Shown here: positions 52,772 to 61,823 of the stretch, one piece after another
Numbering within the stretch: the stretch's first letter is position 1
Layout of the letters: every line of letters starts with the position of its first letter
Assembly (NCBI GenBank): GCA_029027825.1
Contig: CP093399.1
Span: forward strand, 3,534,001 to 3,598,000
Origin: Rs1 sp029027825
GTDB lineage: Bacteria; Pseudomonadota; Gammaproteobacteria; Pseudomonadales; Balneatricaceae
DNA: 64,000 bases
Reading direction: 5' to 3'
Position numbers and translations under genes: made by a program
Notes under the pieces: model-generated
Databases searched by the model: none
Told to the model about the DNA's origin: nothing
Seen by the model: only the letters and a program-made list of their open reading frames with translations

Positions 52772-54928
52772 ATGAAAAAATTAATCAAAATTGTCACTAT
52801 TACTCTAGCCACGGTAGTTCTACTTATTGTAACTGGCGGCGCTATTTTAGGGCTATTTATAGACCCTAATGACTACAAGTCAGAAATTGAGCAAAAAGCC
52901 CTGGAAACAGCCAACATCAACTTGCAAATAAATGGCGACATCGGCTGGTCAATCTACCCTTCTATAGGCTTAGAAATATCCTCAATTAAAGCATCTTTTG
53001 CCAATCAAGACTCTCTAGCAGCATTGGATAGCGCTAGAGTATCGATCATGTTAATGCCACTATTATCTGGTGACGTTAAAATGAAAGCTGTCACCATTAA
53101 AGGCCTCAAGCTTAATCTAGTAAAGACTGTCTCGGGCAATAATTGGCAGGCACAAACTGCTGCTAAAACCGAGACCGGAGCCAGCGAAAGCAGCGATTCC
53201 AGCCCGCCCAGCAACAAGCAACCCAACATAGACATCGAAAGCATCTCAATTATCAATGCAAATGTGACCTATACCGACCAGACGACTGGCGATGTATCGA
53301 GCATCAGTGCTTTAAACTTAACCACCGATCGGATAGTTTTAGGACAAGCATTTAATGCACAGCTAAGCTTTAACGCTGCTGTTAGCCAAGCGAAACAGCA
53401 GTTACTCAGTGCTGAAACCATCATTAGTGGCAACTTTTCTTTAGACCCTGCCAAGCAGCGTTTTAAAATTTCCGCGCTAGATATACAGCTAAAAATTAGC
53501 GCCCATAAAAACCTCCAACTGCAACTTAAAGCTGATATTGACGCGGACTTAGCAGCAAATTCAATTGCGGTAGATAACTTGCAAATTAACAGCTTCGATC
53601 TGCAAGCCAACGGTGCACTAAAACTGACGGGCCCGCAGTTGGCCACGATCACCGGTAACTTAGCCTTAGACACTTTTGATTTAAAAGCACTGCTACACAA
53701 GCTACAAGTCAGTGAACTTAACACTGCAGATGATTCAAGCTTACGTAAAGTGTCATTATCTACGCAGATCCGAGGATCTGTGGCGCAGATAAATTTCGAT
53801 CAGCTACAAATCAAAATTGATCAGACCAGCATCACGGGCACCGCTAGCTATAATTTAAATTCTGCCATGGCAAATTTCAAGTTAAAAGGCGACTCCCTTA
53901 ATATCAACAAGTATCTAGCTGCTGGTACACCGACCACCAGTAGTTCAACCAATGCTAGCACTACACCCAGCACTAGTAAGTCAGCATCCGGCTACGCAAA
54001 AGATATCATTATTCCAATCCAGCCATTGCAAGACTTGAAGCTCAAGGGCGAATTAACCTTTGCTCAACTTACCTATCAAAAGACCACCATCAGCAACTTG
54101 GATTTAAAGCTGGATGCCAAAGATGGTTTAGTAAAAATATTAAAACTAAACATGCAGGCATACGGCGCGAGCATTAACAATCAAATAACCTTAGACGCCC
54201 GTAAAAAGAACCTTAAAATCAGCATAAAAAACACTACCAGTAAGTTAAAAATCGGCCCAGTGTTAGCTGATTTTGCGCAGACGGATGTACTGACCGGGTT
54301 ATTGAACACCAGCAGTAACATCACGGCCTCTGGTCAATCCGTGCACAGCATAGTCAACAGTTTAAATGGTAAAGTACAATTCACTTTGGCTGACGGTGTA
54401 GTGAAGGGTATTAACGCTGCACAAAAAATGTGTGAAACCATCAACTCTATTTCATCACTTGGCGGCACCATTAGTACCACTAAAACGGTTGATAAAAGCA
54501 CCCCCTTTGCCAGTATAAAAGGCACCTTAAACATTAAAAATGGGGTAATCAGCAATAACAATTTTAAAGCCGACTTAGATGCAATTAACATTGCAGGTAA
54601 AGGTTCTGTCAATTTGCCACTGCAGTCGCTCAACTATAGAGTCGGATTAAAAATCCAAGACAACCTCTTTAAAAAGAGCTGCTCAGTGAACAACAAAATT
54701 CAGGGCATCGAATGGCCGGTAGATTGTAAGGGTAAATTCAGCGATGATCCTATGAAACTTTGTAAGCCTGATTTAAAGGTGGTAGCAGATATCGCCAAAC
54801 AAGCACTTAAAGCCAAGCTTGAGAAAAAATTGGGCGGCTCTATTAAAGAAAAGAAACAAGAACTGAAGAAAAAAATCGAAGACAAGGTCAAAGACAAACT
54901 GCAAGGCGTATTGAAAGGGTTGTTTTAA
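52772..54928 (+). CDS. AsmA family protein
   Basis: AsmA-like proteins are inner-membrane-anchored periplasmic proteins linked to outer-membrane assembly and, in the wider family, to phospholipid transport. The 718-residue product has an N-terminal anchor (KIVTITLATVVLLIVTGGAI), the AsmA start pattern FIDPNDYKSEIEQKALE, GWSIYPSIGLEI, and the C-terminal AsmA_2-like region (NGKVQFTLADGVVKGINAAQ, GKGSVNLPLQSLNYRVGLKI). The tail is Lys-rich and helical. AGGGAAAG precedes the ATG. It is next to mutY, as in Pseudomonas. Confidence 0.9.
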   Translation: MKKLIKIVTITLATVVLLIVTGGAILGLFIDPNDYKSEIEQKALETANINLQINGDIGWSIYPSIGLEISSIKASFANQDSLAALDSARVSIMLMPLLSGDVKMKAVTIKGLKLNLVKTVSGNNWQAQTAAKTETGASESSDSSPPSNKQPNIDIESISIINANVTYTDQTTGDVSSISALNLTTDRIVLGQAFNAQLSFNAAVSQAKQQLLSAETIISGNFSLDPAKQRFKISALDIQLKISAHKNLQLQLKADIDADLAANSIAVDNLQINSFDLQANGALKLTGPQLATITGNLALDTFDLKALLHKLQVSELNTADDSSLRKVSLSTQIRGSVAQINFDQLQIKIDQTSITGTASYNLNSAMANFKLKGDSLNINKYLAAGTPTTSSSTNASTTPSTSKSASGYAKDIIIPIQPLQDLKLKGELTFAQLTYQKTTISNLDLKLDAKDGLVKILKLNMQAYGASINNQITLDARKKNLKISIKNTTSKLKIGPVLADFAQTDVLTGLLNTSSNITASGQSVHSIVNSLNGKVQFTLADGVVKGINAAQKMCETINSISSLGGTISTTKTVDKSTPFASIKGTLNIKNGVISNNNFKADLDAINIAGKGSVNLPLQSLNYRVGLKIQDNLFKKSCSVNNKIQGIEWPVDCKGKFSDDPMKLCKPDLKVVADIAKQALKAKLEKKLGGSIKEKKQELKKKIEDKVKDKLQGVLKGLF

Positions 54929-55981
54929 TTGACCACTGAAACCTATACAGCTGAACAATTTAGTGGCGCCATATTAAGCTGGTTTGAGCAGCATGGTCGC
55001 CACGACCTTCCCTGGCAGCAGCATAAAAGCGCCTACCACACTTGGGTCTCTGAAATAATGCTTCAGCAGACTCAAGTTGCTACTGTGATTCCCTACTATC
55101 GGCGTTTTATCGAAAAATTCCCTGACATAACTAGCTTGGCGACAGCCGACATCGATGAAGTATTGCACCTGTGGACTGGCTTGGGCTACTACGCAAGGGC
55201 GCGCAACTTACACCGGGCAGCGAATCAGGTAGTGAGCGAGTTTGCAGGTAAATTTCCACTGACAGTCACCGAACTCGAAAGTTTAAGCGGTATCGGAAGA
55301 TCAACGGCAGGAGCCATCTTATCTATTGCTAGTAACAGGCGAGCAGCCATCTTGGACGGCAACGTAAAAAGAGTATTAGCCCGCTTTTATGCAGTCGAAG
55401 GCTGGACCGGTAAAACAGCTATAAGCAAGCAACTTTGGCAATATGCAGAGCACAACACCCCCTACTCCAGAGCAGGAGAATATAGCCAGGCGATGATGGA
55501 TATGGGTGCAACTTTATGCACCCGCAGCAAACCTAAATGCAACCAGTGTCCAATCATCAGCGGCTGTGATGCACACGCACAGCAAAGAGTCGCAGAATTC
55601 CCTTATTCCAAACCGAAAAAAGTAATCCCGGTTCGCCAGACTTTAATGCTGATCATCGAAAATCAGGCCCGGGAAAAGCTGCTTTATCGAAGACCACCCA
55701 GCGGCTTGTGGGGCGGGCTATGGAGTTTGCCGCAAGTGGCAGATCTTAGAGACTGCCAAGCCGAATTGAATTTAAACCTCGACCTTAACAGCGCCGTTTA
55801 CTTAGAGCCATTGCGTCATACTTTTAGCCATTTTCACTTGGACATTACACCGGTAAAAATAAAGTTAGCCGCGGATAATCTACAACTAATGGAAGCTTCA
55901 CCCACTCTCTGGTATAACACCGCTCAACCAGCCGAGATAGGCCTAGCCGCACCGGTCAAAAAGCTACTGCAACAATATTAA
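54929..55981 (+). CDS. mutY: Adenine DNA glycosylase MutY
   Basis: MutY removes adenine mispaired with 8-oxoguanine. The 350-residue protein shows WVSEIMLQQTQVATVIPYY (catalytic Glu), LWTGLGYYARARNLHRAA, the helix-hairpin-helix LSGIGRSTAGAILSIA with LDGNVKRVLARF (catalytic Asp), the 4Fe-4S ligands CTRSKPKCNQCPIISGC, and a C-terminal NUDIX-like 8-oxoG recognition domain. The start is TTG directly after the asmA-like stop, with AAAGGG about 10 bases upstream. No alternative ATG fits before the catalytic helix. Confidence 0.96.
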   Translation: MTTETYTAEQFSGAILSWFEQHGRHDLPWQQHKSAYHTWVSEIMLQQTQVATVIPYYRRFIEKFPDITSLATADIDEVLHLWTGLGYYARARNLHRAANQVVSEFAGKFPLTVTELESLSGIGRSTAGAILSIASNRRAAILDGNVKRVLARFYAVEGWTGKTAISKQLWQYAEHNTPYSRAGEYSQAMMDMGATLCTRSKPKCNQCPIISGCDAHAQQRVAEFPYSKPKKVIPVRQTLMLIIENQAREKLLYRRPPSGLWGGLWSLPQVADLRDCQAELNLNLDLNSAVYLEPLRHTFSHFHLDITPVKIKLAADNLQLMEASPTLWYNTAQPAEIGLAAPVKKLLQQY

Positions 55982-56026
55982 ACTGCTGACTAACAACAGC
56001 CTGTGACTTAATCTAGAGGAACACCA

Positions 56027-56296
56027 ATGCGTACTGTCAATTGCATCAAATATAAAGAACAGCTAGAGGGCTTAGACAGACCGCCCTATCCGGGTCCAAA
56101 AGGGTTGGAAATCTATGCAAGCGTGTCCAAAAAGGCCTGGATCGAGTGGACTAATCATCAAACTATGCTGATCAATGAAAAACATTTAAACATGATGGAT
56201 CCCAGTAGCAGAGCACTGCTGCAAGAAGAAATGCATAAATTCATGCAAAATAACGATTACGCTAAAGTAGAGGGCTATGTACCGCCAAACAAATAG
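56027..56296 (+). CDS. yggX: Fe(2+)-trafficking protein YggX
   Basis: YggX protects iron-sulfur clusters from oxidative damage, possibly by handling ferrous iron. The 89-residue product begins MRTVNCIKYKEQLEGLDRPP and continues YPGPKGLEIYASVSKKAWIE, WTNHQTMLINEKHLNMMDPS, all family signatures, with the conserved Cys6. A GAGGAA site precedes the ATG. mutY-yggX is a conserved pair. Confidence 0.97.
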   Translation: MRTVNCIKYKEQLEGLDRPPYPGPKGLEIYASVSKKAWIEWTNHQTMLINEKHLNMMDPSSRALLQEEMHKFMQNNDYAKVEGYVPPNK

Positions 56297-56481
56297 CTTA
56301 ACCTCAGCGATAAACGCTTAACAGCTTAGCCCTAACTAATCTCGGAACAAACTGGCTGCTTTATACTCAATTATCTAAAATTCACCATTAGATTGAATAG
56401 TTAGTTGACAGCATCCCAAGATAACGGTTTAATACGCGCCTCTTCAAGCACGAAGCCAATTCAGCTTGAAGATATAAGATT

Positions 56482-56557
56482 GCCCGGATAGCTCAGTCGG
56501 TAGAGCAGAGGATTGAAAATCCTCGTGTCCTTGGTTCGATTCCGAGTCCGGGCACCA
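56482..56557 (+). tRNA. tRNA-Phe (GAA)
   Basis: A 76-base cloverleaf: acceptor GCCCGGA/TCCGGGC, D arm GCTC/GAGC, anticodon stem GAGGA/TCCTC with loop TTGAAAA (anticodon GAA), variable GTGTC, T arm CTTGG/CCGAG with loop TTCGATT, and an encoded ACCA end. A terminator follows. Confidence 0.98.
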
Positions 56558-56570
56558 TCTTATTTAAATC

Positions 56571-56597
56571 AGCCTAGATTAACCTCTGGGCTTTTTT
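56571..56597 (+). terminator. Rho-independent terminator after tRNA-Phe
   Basis: AGCCTAGA (56571-56578) pairs with TCTGGGCT (56585-56592, one G-U pair) around a 6-base loop and is followed by a U run to 56597. Confidence 0.88.
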
Positions 56598-56816
56598 ATG
56601 CCTAAAAGAAACTCATCTCGCTTGGCCTAAGGCTGATAAACTAGTAAAAAAAATTCTGCCAAGCGACTATACCTTTTGAGCAACCCTAGCTACTCCTATT
56701 TAATTCTCTTTTGTTGATGACCAATCAAGCTCTTGAGCACATTCTGTATTATCTATTCGCTGACATTCTAAATAGTTACTCCTACATAGCCTATGAGCGA
56801 TGCAGTTAAATTAAAA

Positions 56817-56976
56817 CCTGAATCCGTGACTTCAAAGTGAATACAGAGTGTAAGATATTGGTTCTACAGTGGAATTTAAAAATCTTAGCTGCACCCGTAG
56901 GTTCAGCGGGTATTTTTCTAACCGCTGTATAATCAAGAGCTTGCGCTATGTGGTGCTGTGAAGTCACTGATTCAGG
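56817..56976. repeat. Intact long copy of MITE family A
   Basis: A 160-base element with terminal inverted repeats CCTGAATCCGTGACTTCA (56817-56834) and TGAAGTCACTGATTCAGG (56959-56976), 17 of 18 paired. It is flanked by perfect 5-bp direct repeats TAAAA (56812-56816 and 56977-56981). Compared with the short copy at 61750-61818 (in reverse complement), it has about 90 extra bases after GTGAAT, including an internal hairpin CAGCGG/CCGCTG near 56904-56927. Confidence 0.85.
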
Positions 56977-57058
56977 TAAAAAGCATCAGGCCAGCAGGCC
57001 TTATCACACAATCAATCTGTGAGCTTCAAAACCCTTTAATCTCTGTTATTGCTTAACT

Positions 57059-57109
57059 GAGGCCTCTGCATAACTGCTGAACTCGGTAATAACGTTATGC
57101 AGAGGTCTC
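57059..57109. repeat. Short palindromic element family B
   Basis: GAGGCCTCTGCATAAC (57059-57074) and GTTATGCAGAGGTCTC (57094-57109) pair at 15 of 16 positions around a 19-base centre. Flanks TAACT (57054-57058) and TAACG (57110-57114) agree at 4 of 5, suggesting a target duplication. Confidence 0.75.
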
Positions 57110-57317
57110 TAACGACCTACGATCACCAATATAGTTGAGAAAACAGTGGCTAATATTTTTTGTTTTTCAACTCTACGAAACAAATATCAGGCTTGAATTT
57201 CATATGCTTATATAAGAAAAAGTACTAGACTTAGGCGGGCCTATGCAATAGTCACGGAATATTAGATAGAAACTTCATATATGTGGAGATACCCAAATAG
57301 ATAGAAGGAATTTAAAA

Positions 57318-58205
57318 TTGAATTGGAACGATTTAAAATATTATCTAACCGTTGCAAGAGTTAACAATATAACGGAAGCAAGTATCGAGCTTGGCGTAAG
57401 CCCCTCCACCGTAGCCAGACGTATATCGGAACTTGAAAACCGTCTGGGCGCATCACTCTTCAATAAACGTCCCACAGGCTATTTCTTATCCGATGCCGGA
57501 AAAGGTATTTTTTCTTTAGTTGACGAAACCGAGGCCAGTTTTCAATTTCTTGAACGAAAGATGGCCAATTTTAGCGATACTAGAGCACGGCCAGTAAAAC
57601 TTGAACTGCCAGAACTACTCGGACAATATGTGATTATTCCCGAATTACTCGCTTTGCGTAAATCTGAACCTGGGATAAGATTTGAAATTGTAAACAGCGT
57701 CAAAAACAGCAAACTTTCATCTCGGGAAAGCGATATTGTGGTGCGCTTAAGCATGCCGAAAAGCGGTTCTTATACCGTCCGTAAAATTGGCGTGATAGCT
57801 CAGGCTGCTTATTGTTCGCAGCTATACTTGGATGAACGAGGGTGCCCTAACTCAACCACCGATTTTTCAACCCATACTTTAATTGGCTGGAATGAAGGGT
57901 TCGGCTATCTCCCCTTGGCGAAATGGTTTTCAGAGCTCACTGGAGGGGCGGAATTATGGCTGGAAACATGCAACTTCAATTCCCAGCTCGAAGCTGTATG
58001 TGCTGGTATTGGAATTGCAGTGTTACCAAAATTTGTCGCAGAAAAGTTCTCTCTCAAACAAGTTTTTGAGCACTATCAACCTCTGAAATCAGATATATGG
58101 TTAATGAGGAGTATGGAAACTAGCTCATTTGAGCATGTCGAAATAGTGGCTAAATACATTGAGAATATCATCCGGTCTAAAAGTGAACAAATGACGTTCA
58201 AATAA
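57318..58205 (+). CDS. LysR family transcriptional regulator
   Basis: The 295-residue protein has a winged HTH at about 1-60 (WNDLKYYLTVARVNNITEAS, LGVSPSTVARRISELENRLG, SLFNKRPTGYFLSDAGK) and a C-terminal substrate-binding domain. The start appears to be TTG at 57318 with AAGGA about 9 bases upstream; the following residues align with LysR N termini. It converges with the decarboxylase operon rather than diverging from it, so its target may not be that operon. Inducer unknown. Confidence 0.85.
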   Translation: MNWNDLKYYLTVARVNNITEASIELGVSPSTVARRISELENRLGASLFNKRPTGYFLSDAGKGIFSLVDETEASFQFLERKMANFSDTRARPVKLELPELLGQYVIIPELLALRKSEPGIRFEIVNSVKNSKLSSRESDIVVRLSMPKSGSYTVRKIGVIAQAAYCSQLYLDERGCPNSTTDFSTHTLIGWNEGFGYLPLAKWFSELTGGAELWLETCNFNSQLEAVCAGIGIAVLPKFVAEKFSLKQVFEHYQPLKSDIWLMRSMETSSFEHVEIVAKYIENIIRSKSEQMTFK

Positions 58206-58307
58206 TTCATTAATTGGCGTGCGTGGTCACATTCAGAATCAGAGACTTGCATACCGTGCTTAGGCTTGAAAAACACCCAGTGAAGCAAACAAATCTCTGA
58301 GACGATA

Positions 58308-59753
58308 TCAGGCTGAAGTTATTTTTTTATTGTCACTGACGTTAGTGATTGAAGTTGAGCGTTCCCTATAGATGAGAGCGCCCAATTTTTCACAATTTAT
58401 CAGCAATTTATCCATGTATGAGCGAGAAACATCTTCGTTAGCGAAAATAGCTCTGATGCCTGTTCTACCCTTAAAGCTGGCATAATCGATAAACGCCCCA
58501 CCAGAGGCTGCAAGTAGCTTACAAATTTCAACATTCAAAGCCCGCAATTCACTTTCATCCAACTGATTAGAAGGTTTGAATTGGAATAGAACATTCAAAA
58601 AAGGGGTTGGCGCAATAATCGAGAATTTTGGATGTTTATTTAACAATTCAACAAAATAGCTTTTTTTATTTTGCAGAGTCTCAATTTTTTTAAAATAACC
58701 TTGTGTACCCTCCGACTTCCAGGATGACCACAATTTCAAACAGTCAGCTCGACGTGCACTTTGAATTGAAAGCTCTCCCATATTAAATGCAGAATTTTCA
58801 TCTTGATGAAAAAGGTAATTACCTCCACCCCCAGAAACACAATCCTTCAGCTGTCCAGTTTCTTTGGTTAAAATAACACCTGCAGTAAGGGGCACATTCA
58901 TCAGTTTATGAGCATCCCAAGTGAAGGAATCAGCTTGATCACACCCAGACAGATAGTCTTTGTAGCGCTCAGAAAATAATATAGGTGCTCCCCATGCCCC
59001 ATCAATGTGTAACCATAAACCATAGAATTTTGCTATTTCATTACAAGGTATGACCGGATCGAAAGATCCGACAACTGTAGTACCTGCGGTAAGTCCGATA
59101 AAGAATGGCAACTTGCCCTGCTCTATGCTTTTTTCGATACAAAAACGTAAATGTTTAGGATCCATTTTACCATTTTCATCACTGTTAACAGCCACTAAGT
59201 TATTTTCTCCTATACCAATTATATTGGCAGCCCTTTGCATGGAGTAATGTGCCTGATCAGAAACAAAAGCCACTAAAGCCCGCCCTTGATAACCCTCTTT
59301 TTTAAGTTGAGGGCAGATTCTATGACGAGCTAGCATCATTGCAATAAGGTTTGCTTGACTTGCACCACTTACCATTATCCCCTCGCCTTTTTCAAACCCA
59401 ACTAGCTTGTTGAGTTGACGAATCACCTCTAACTCCATCAGCGTAGCAACCGGCCCCATCTTATAGGTATGCATCACCGAGTTAGTCAGGCTAGCAACCC
59501 ATTCTCCTAATAAAGCTGGCTTATTAACACCTGAATATAGCTGTTTATGAAAGCCCGTTTGGCTAACGTCAGGGCTATAGTCCATGAAATCCTTTAGCGA
59601 GCTGTGCAACACCTCAAGACTACAACCCTCATCGGTTAATTTAAGATCGAGAATTTTTGTTAAATCAACGGCTTTTATGTCTTTGAATACCGGCCTGTCA
59701 ATACTCTCATAGTCGTTTACTAGGCTATCCAAAACCTCTACATATTTATTCAT
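58308..59753 (-). CDS. PLP-dependent group II amino acid decarboxylase
   Basis: The 481-residue protein belongs to the glutamate/diaminobutyrate/aromatic amino acid decarboxylase family. It shows H169 in DQAHYSMQRAA (stacks on PLP), the D251 motif WLHIDGAWG, and the Schiff-base K283 in DSFTWDAHKLMNVPLTAG. TAGTTVVGSFDPV and FNMGELSIQSARRADCLKLW are typical. The substrate cannot be assigned; glutamate, aspartate, cysteine sulfinate and 2,4-diaminobutyrate are candidates. GAGG precedes the ATG, and the gene begins 15 bases after the EamA gene, so it ends a three-gene operon. Confidence 0.88.
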   Translation of the reverse strand: MNKYVEVLDSLVNDYESIDRPVFKDIKAVDLTKILDLKLTDEGCSLEVLHSSLKDFMDYSPDVSQTGFHKQLYSGVNKPALLGEWVASLTNSVMHTYKMGPVATLMELEVIRQLNKLVGFEKGEGIMVSGASQANLIAMMLARHRICPQLKKEGYQGRALVAFVSDQAHYSMQRAANIIGIGENNLVAVNSDENGKMDPKHLRFCIEKSIEQGKLPFFIGLTAGTTVVGSFDPVIPCNEIAKFYGLWLHIDGAWGAPILFSERYKDYLSGCDQADSFTWDAHKLMNVPLTAGVILTKETGQLKDCVSGGGGNYLFHQDENSAFNMGELSIQSARRADCLKLWSSWKSEGTQGYFKKIETLQNKKSYFVELLNKHPKFSIIAPTPFLNVLFQFKPSNQLDESELRALNVEICKLLAASGGAFIDYASFKGRTGIRAIFANEDVSRSYMDKLLINCEKLGALIYRERSTSITNVSDNKKITSA

Positions 59754-59768
59754 TAGTGCCTCTACCTA

Positions 59769-60689
59769 TTAGATTTTGTTAATTGCTCGAAGATTCTGGC
59801 TGTTGGTTAATGCCGGTTTAGTGCTTTTGCTTACCACTAGATAAACACCACATATGGACAGAGCACAGCCTATTAGGGAAAGCGCTCCCATTTGCTCATC
59901 AAATAGAATCCAGGTTTGAATAACGGTGACAGGAGGGACCAAATAGAAATAACTGGCTACTTTCGCCACTTCCCCCGCTTTAATCATATACATCAGCAAC
60001 AGTATTGCTGAAACAGACAGCCCTAAAACCAGCCAAGTCATCGCTGCAAGCAAGCTAACTGTATATTCTACATTTTGATTTTCCAGGGTTGAGGTCAATA
60101 CAGCCATTACCAACGCAGCACCTAAATACTGATACATAGAGCTAGTCAGCAGCGGTAAGTTTTTTCCGAGATTTTTCTGAATTATTGTGCCAATTGAAAT
60201 CCCCAGTAGAGCAACAATACAAGCGATCAGACCAATAGAGCTAAGCCCTAAATTTTCGATATTACTACTGCCAATAATAACCATTACTATGCCGGTAAAA
60301 CCAAGTAACAACCCTAGAAACTGTTTTTTGTTGATCGACTGGTCAAGCGCTGCCCAGCCGACAAAAGCTGTTAGCATTGGCTGCAACCCTACTATGATAG
60401 CGACAATACCAGCGGGCATGCCTTCATCTATCGCAAAAAACACTCCCCCCAAATAGGCTCCGTGTAAGAGTATTCCAACTAACATTTGATTAGCTGCCTG
60501 TTTAGGACTAATGCTCTTCGCTTTTAAAATTTGCATAATGCAGATAAAGACCACTATCGCAATTGAGAAGCGTACAAAAAGCATGAAATAGGGTTCAATA
60601 TAGGGCAGTCCATATTTTGCGCCGATAAATCCAGTGCTCCACAACCAAACGAAGAGTAAAGGAATAATGTTCGTTAGTTTTGTTTTCAT
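59769..60689 (-). CDS. EamA (DMT) family transporter
   Basis: The 306-residue protein has about ten membrane segments in two EamA repeats: PLLFVWLWSTGFIGAKYGLP, FVRFSIAIVVFI, PMLTAFVGWAALDQSINKKQ, LLLGFTGIVMVIIG for the first and YFYLVPPVTVIQTWILFDEQ for the second. EamA proteins export amino acids and other small metabolites, so it may export the product of the adjacent decarboxylase. It lies 22 bases from the oxidoreductase gene and 15 from the decarboxylase gene. Confidence 0.88.
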   Translation of the reverse strand: MKTKLTNIIPLLFVWLWSTGFIGAKYGLPYIEPYFMLFVRFSIAIVVFICIMQILKAKSISPKQAANQMLVGILLHGAYLGGVFFAIDEGMPAGIVAIIVGLQPMLTAFVGWAALDQSINKKQFLGLLLGFTGIVMVIIGSSNIENLGLSSIGLIACIVALLGISIGTIIQKNLGKNLPLLTSSMYQYLGAALVMAVLTSTLENQNVEYTVSLLAAMTWLVLGLSVSAILLLMYMIKAGEVAKVASYFYLVPPVTVIQTWILFDEQMGALSLIGCALSICGVYLVVSKSTKPALTNSQNLRAINKI

Positions 60690-60711
60690 TACTAATAACC
60701 TACTAATAATA

Positions 60712-61707
60712 CTAAGTGTGATACGAGGGGCATAATATTGTTGATCCCATCGTCAGACGATCTTCAAGAGCCTGATGAGCTGAGGCTGCATCCTCGAGGG
60801 GGTACCGATTGATATCTTTTATTTTGAAACGCTGCTCTCTAATTGCTGCAAATACAGAATTTGCTCCGGCTTGTAGATCAAGAGGGTTGCTAGTGTAATG
60901 TGCTATAGAGGGCCGAGTAAGATAAATAGACCCCTGGGAACCTAGAACAGCTGGATTGAAACTGTCGACACTGCAAGATGAATTGCCAAATAGAACCATA
61001 GTCCCACGTTGTTTTACACATTTAAGAGAACGATTGAATGTATCCTTGCCAACAGAGTCGTATACGACATCAACTCCCTTACCGCTAGTGACATTTTTTA
61101 CTACATCTTCGAAATCTTGTTCAGAGGTGATGACAACTTCATCACAGCCGTTTTCAAAGGCCTGCTGCGCTTTTTCTTTAGTGCTAACAGTTCCTACAAC
61201 AACAGCGCCGATAGACTTAAGCCATTGAATAGCTATCTGGCCGACTCCACCAGCGGCAGCGTGCCATAAGACAGTTTGATTAGGCTGTACGGAAACACAC
61301 CGGTTAATCAGATACTCTGCCGTCAAGCCTTTAAACATAGCTGCCGCCACATATTCATCATCAAGTGCTTCAGGAAATAATATTACACGTTCACACGAAA
61401 CATTTATAATTTCAGCATAGGAGTTAGGTTCTCCTCCGATACAGGCAACCTTGTCCCCTACTTTGAATCTACTAGAGCTAGCCCCCAGAGCTATTACTTC
61501 ACCAACCCCCTCCACACCAATTCCGAGCGGAAAAGAACCGCTTGCTGGCAACAGTCCTTTTCTTAAATAAATATCGATAAAATTGACGCCAATAGCAGTG
61601 AGTCTTACTTGTATCTCGCTAGCTTTGGGCGGCTCTATAGTTACTGTTTCCCATGATAGAACACTGGGGCTACCAAATTTTCTAATTAGACATTTATTTA
61701 TTTTCAT
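60712..61707 (-). CDS. NADPH:quinone oxidoreductase-like MDR protein
   Basis: The product (331 residues from the second of two adjacent ATGs) is a zinc-free medium-chain dehydrogenase/reductase of the quinone oxidoreductase type. It shows IGVNFIDIYLRKGLLPASGS, PLGIGVEGVGEVIALG, the NADPH loop WHAAAGGVGQIAIQWLKSIG and VDVVYDSVGKDTFNRSLKCV. It is the first gene of the operon that continues with EamA and the decarboxylase. The substrate is unknown. Confidence 0.88.
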   Translation of the reverse strand: MKINKCLIRKFGSPSVLSWETVTIEPPKASEIQVRLTAIGVNFIDIYLRKGLLPASGSFPLGIGVEGVGEVIALGASSSRFKVGDKVACIGGEPNSYAEIINVSCERVILFPEALDDEYVAAAMFKGLTAEYLINRCVSVQPNQTVLWHAAAGGVGQIAIQWLKSIGAVVVGTVSTKEKAQQAFENGCDEVVITSEQDFEDVVKNVTSGKGVDVVYDSVGKDTFNRSLKCVKQRGTMVLFGNSSCSVDSFNPAVLGSQGSIYLTRPSIAHYTSNPLDLQAGANSVFAAIREQRFKIKDINRYPLEDAASAHQALEDRLTMGSTILCPSYHT

Positions 61708-61749
61708 CATTAAACTTATCCGTAGTTATCACTTGAACTGATGCATAAT

Positions 61750-61818
61750 CCTGAATCAGTGACTTCACAGCACCACATAGCGCCAGCTCTTGATTCACTT
61801 TGAAGTCACGGATTCAGG
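61750..61818. repeat. Best-preserved short copy of MITE family A
   Basis: A 69-base palindromic element whose arms, ATCCTGAATCAGTGACTTCA (61748-61767) and TGAAGTCACGGATTCAGGAT (61801-61820), pair at 19 of 20 positions. The flanks ATAAT (61745-61749) and ATAAC (61819-61823) agree at 4 of 5. The centre CACCACATAGCGCCAGCTCT is shared with other copies. Confidence 0.85.
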
Positions 61819-61823
61819 ATAAC

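Larger units (their letters stand above)
56598..57317. other. 720-base gap with two mobile-type repeats
   Basis: No gene is supported between the tRNA-Phe terminator and the LysR gene. The gap contains the long MITE family A copy (56817-56976) and the family B palindrome (57059-57109). It marks the boundary between the conserved backbone and the accessory region to the right. Confidence 0.6.

Noticed and set aside
56482..57317. tRNA-Phe as an island integration site
   Set aside because: The accessory region begins about 0.8 kb after the tRNA, but I found no repeated tRNA 3' end and no integrase gene in the window. The right boundary is outside the window, so this remains untestable here.
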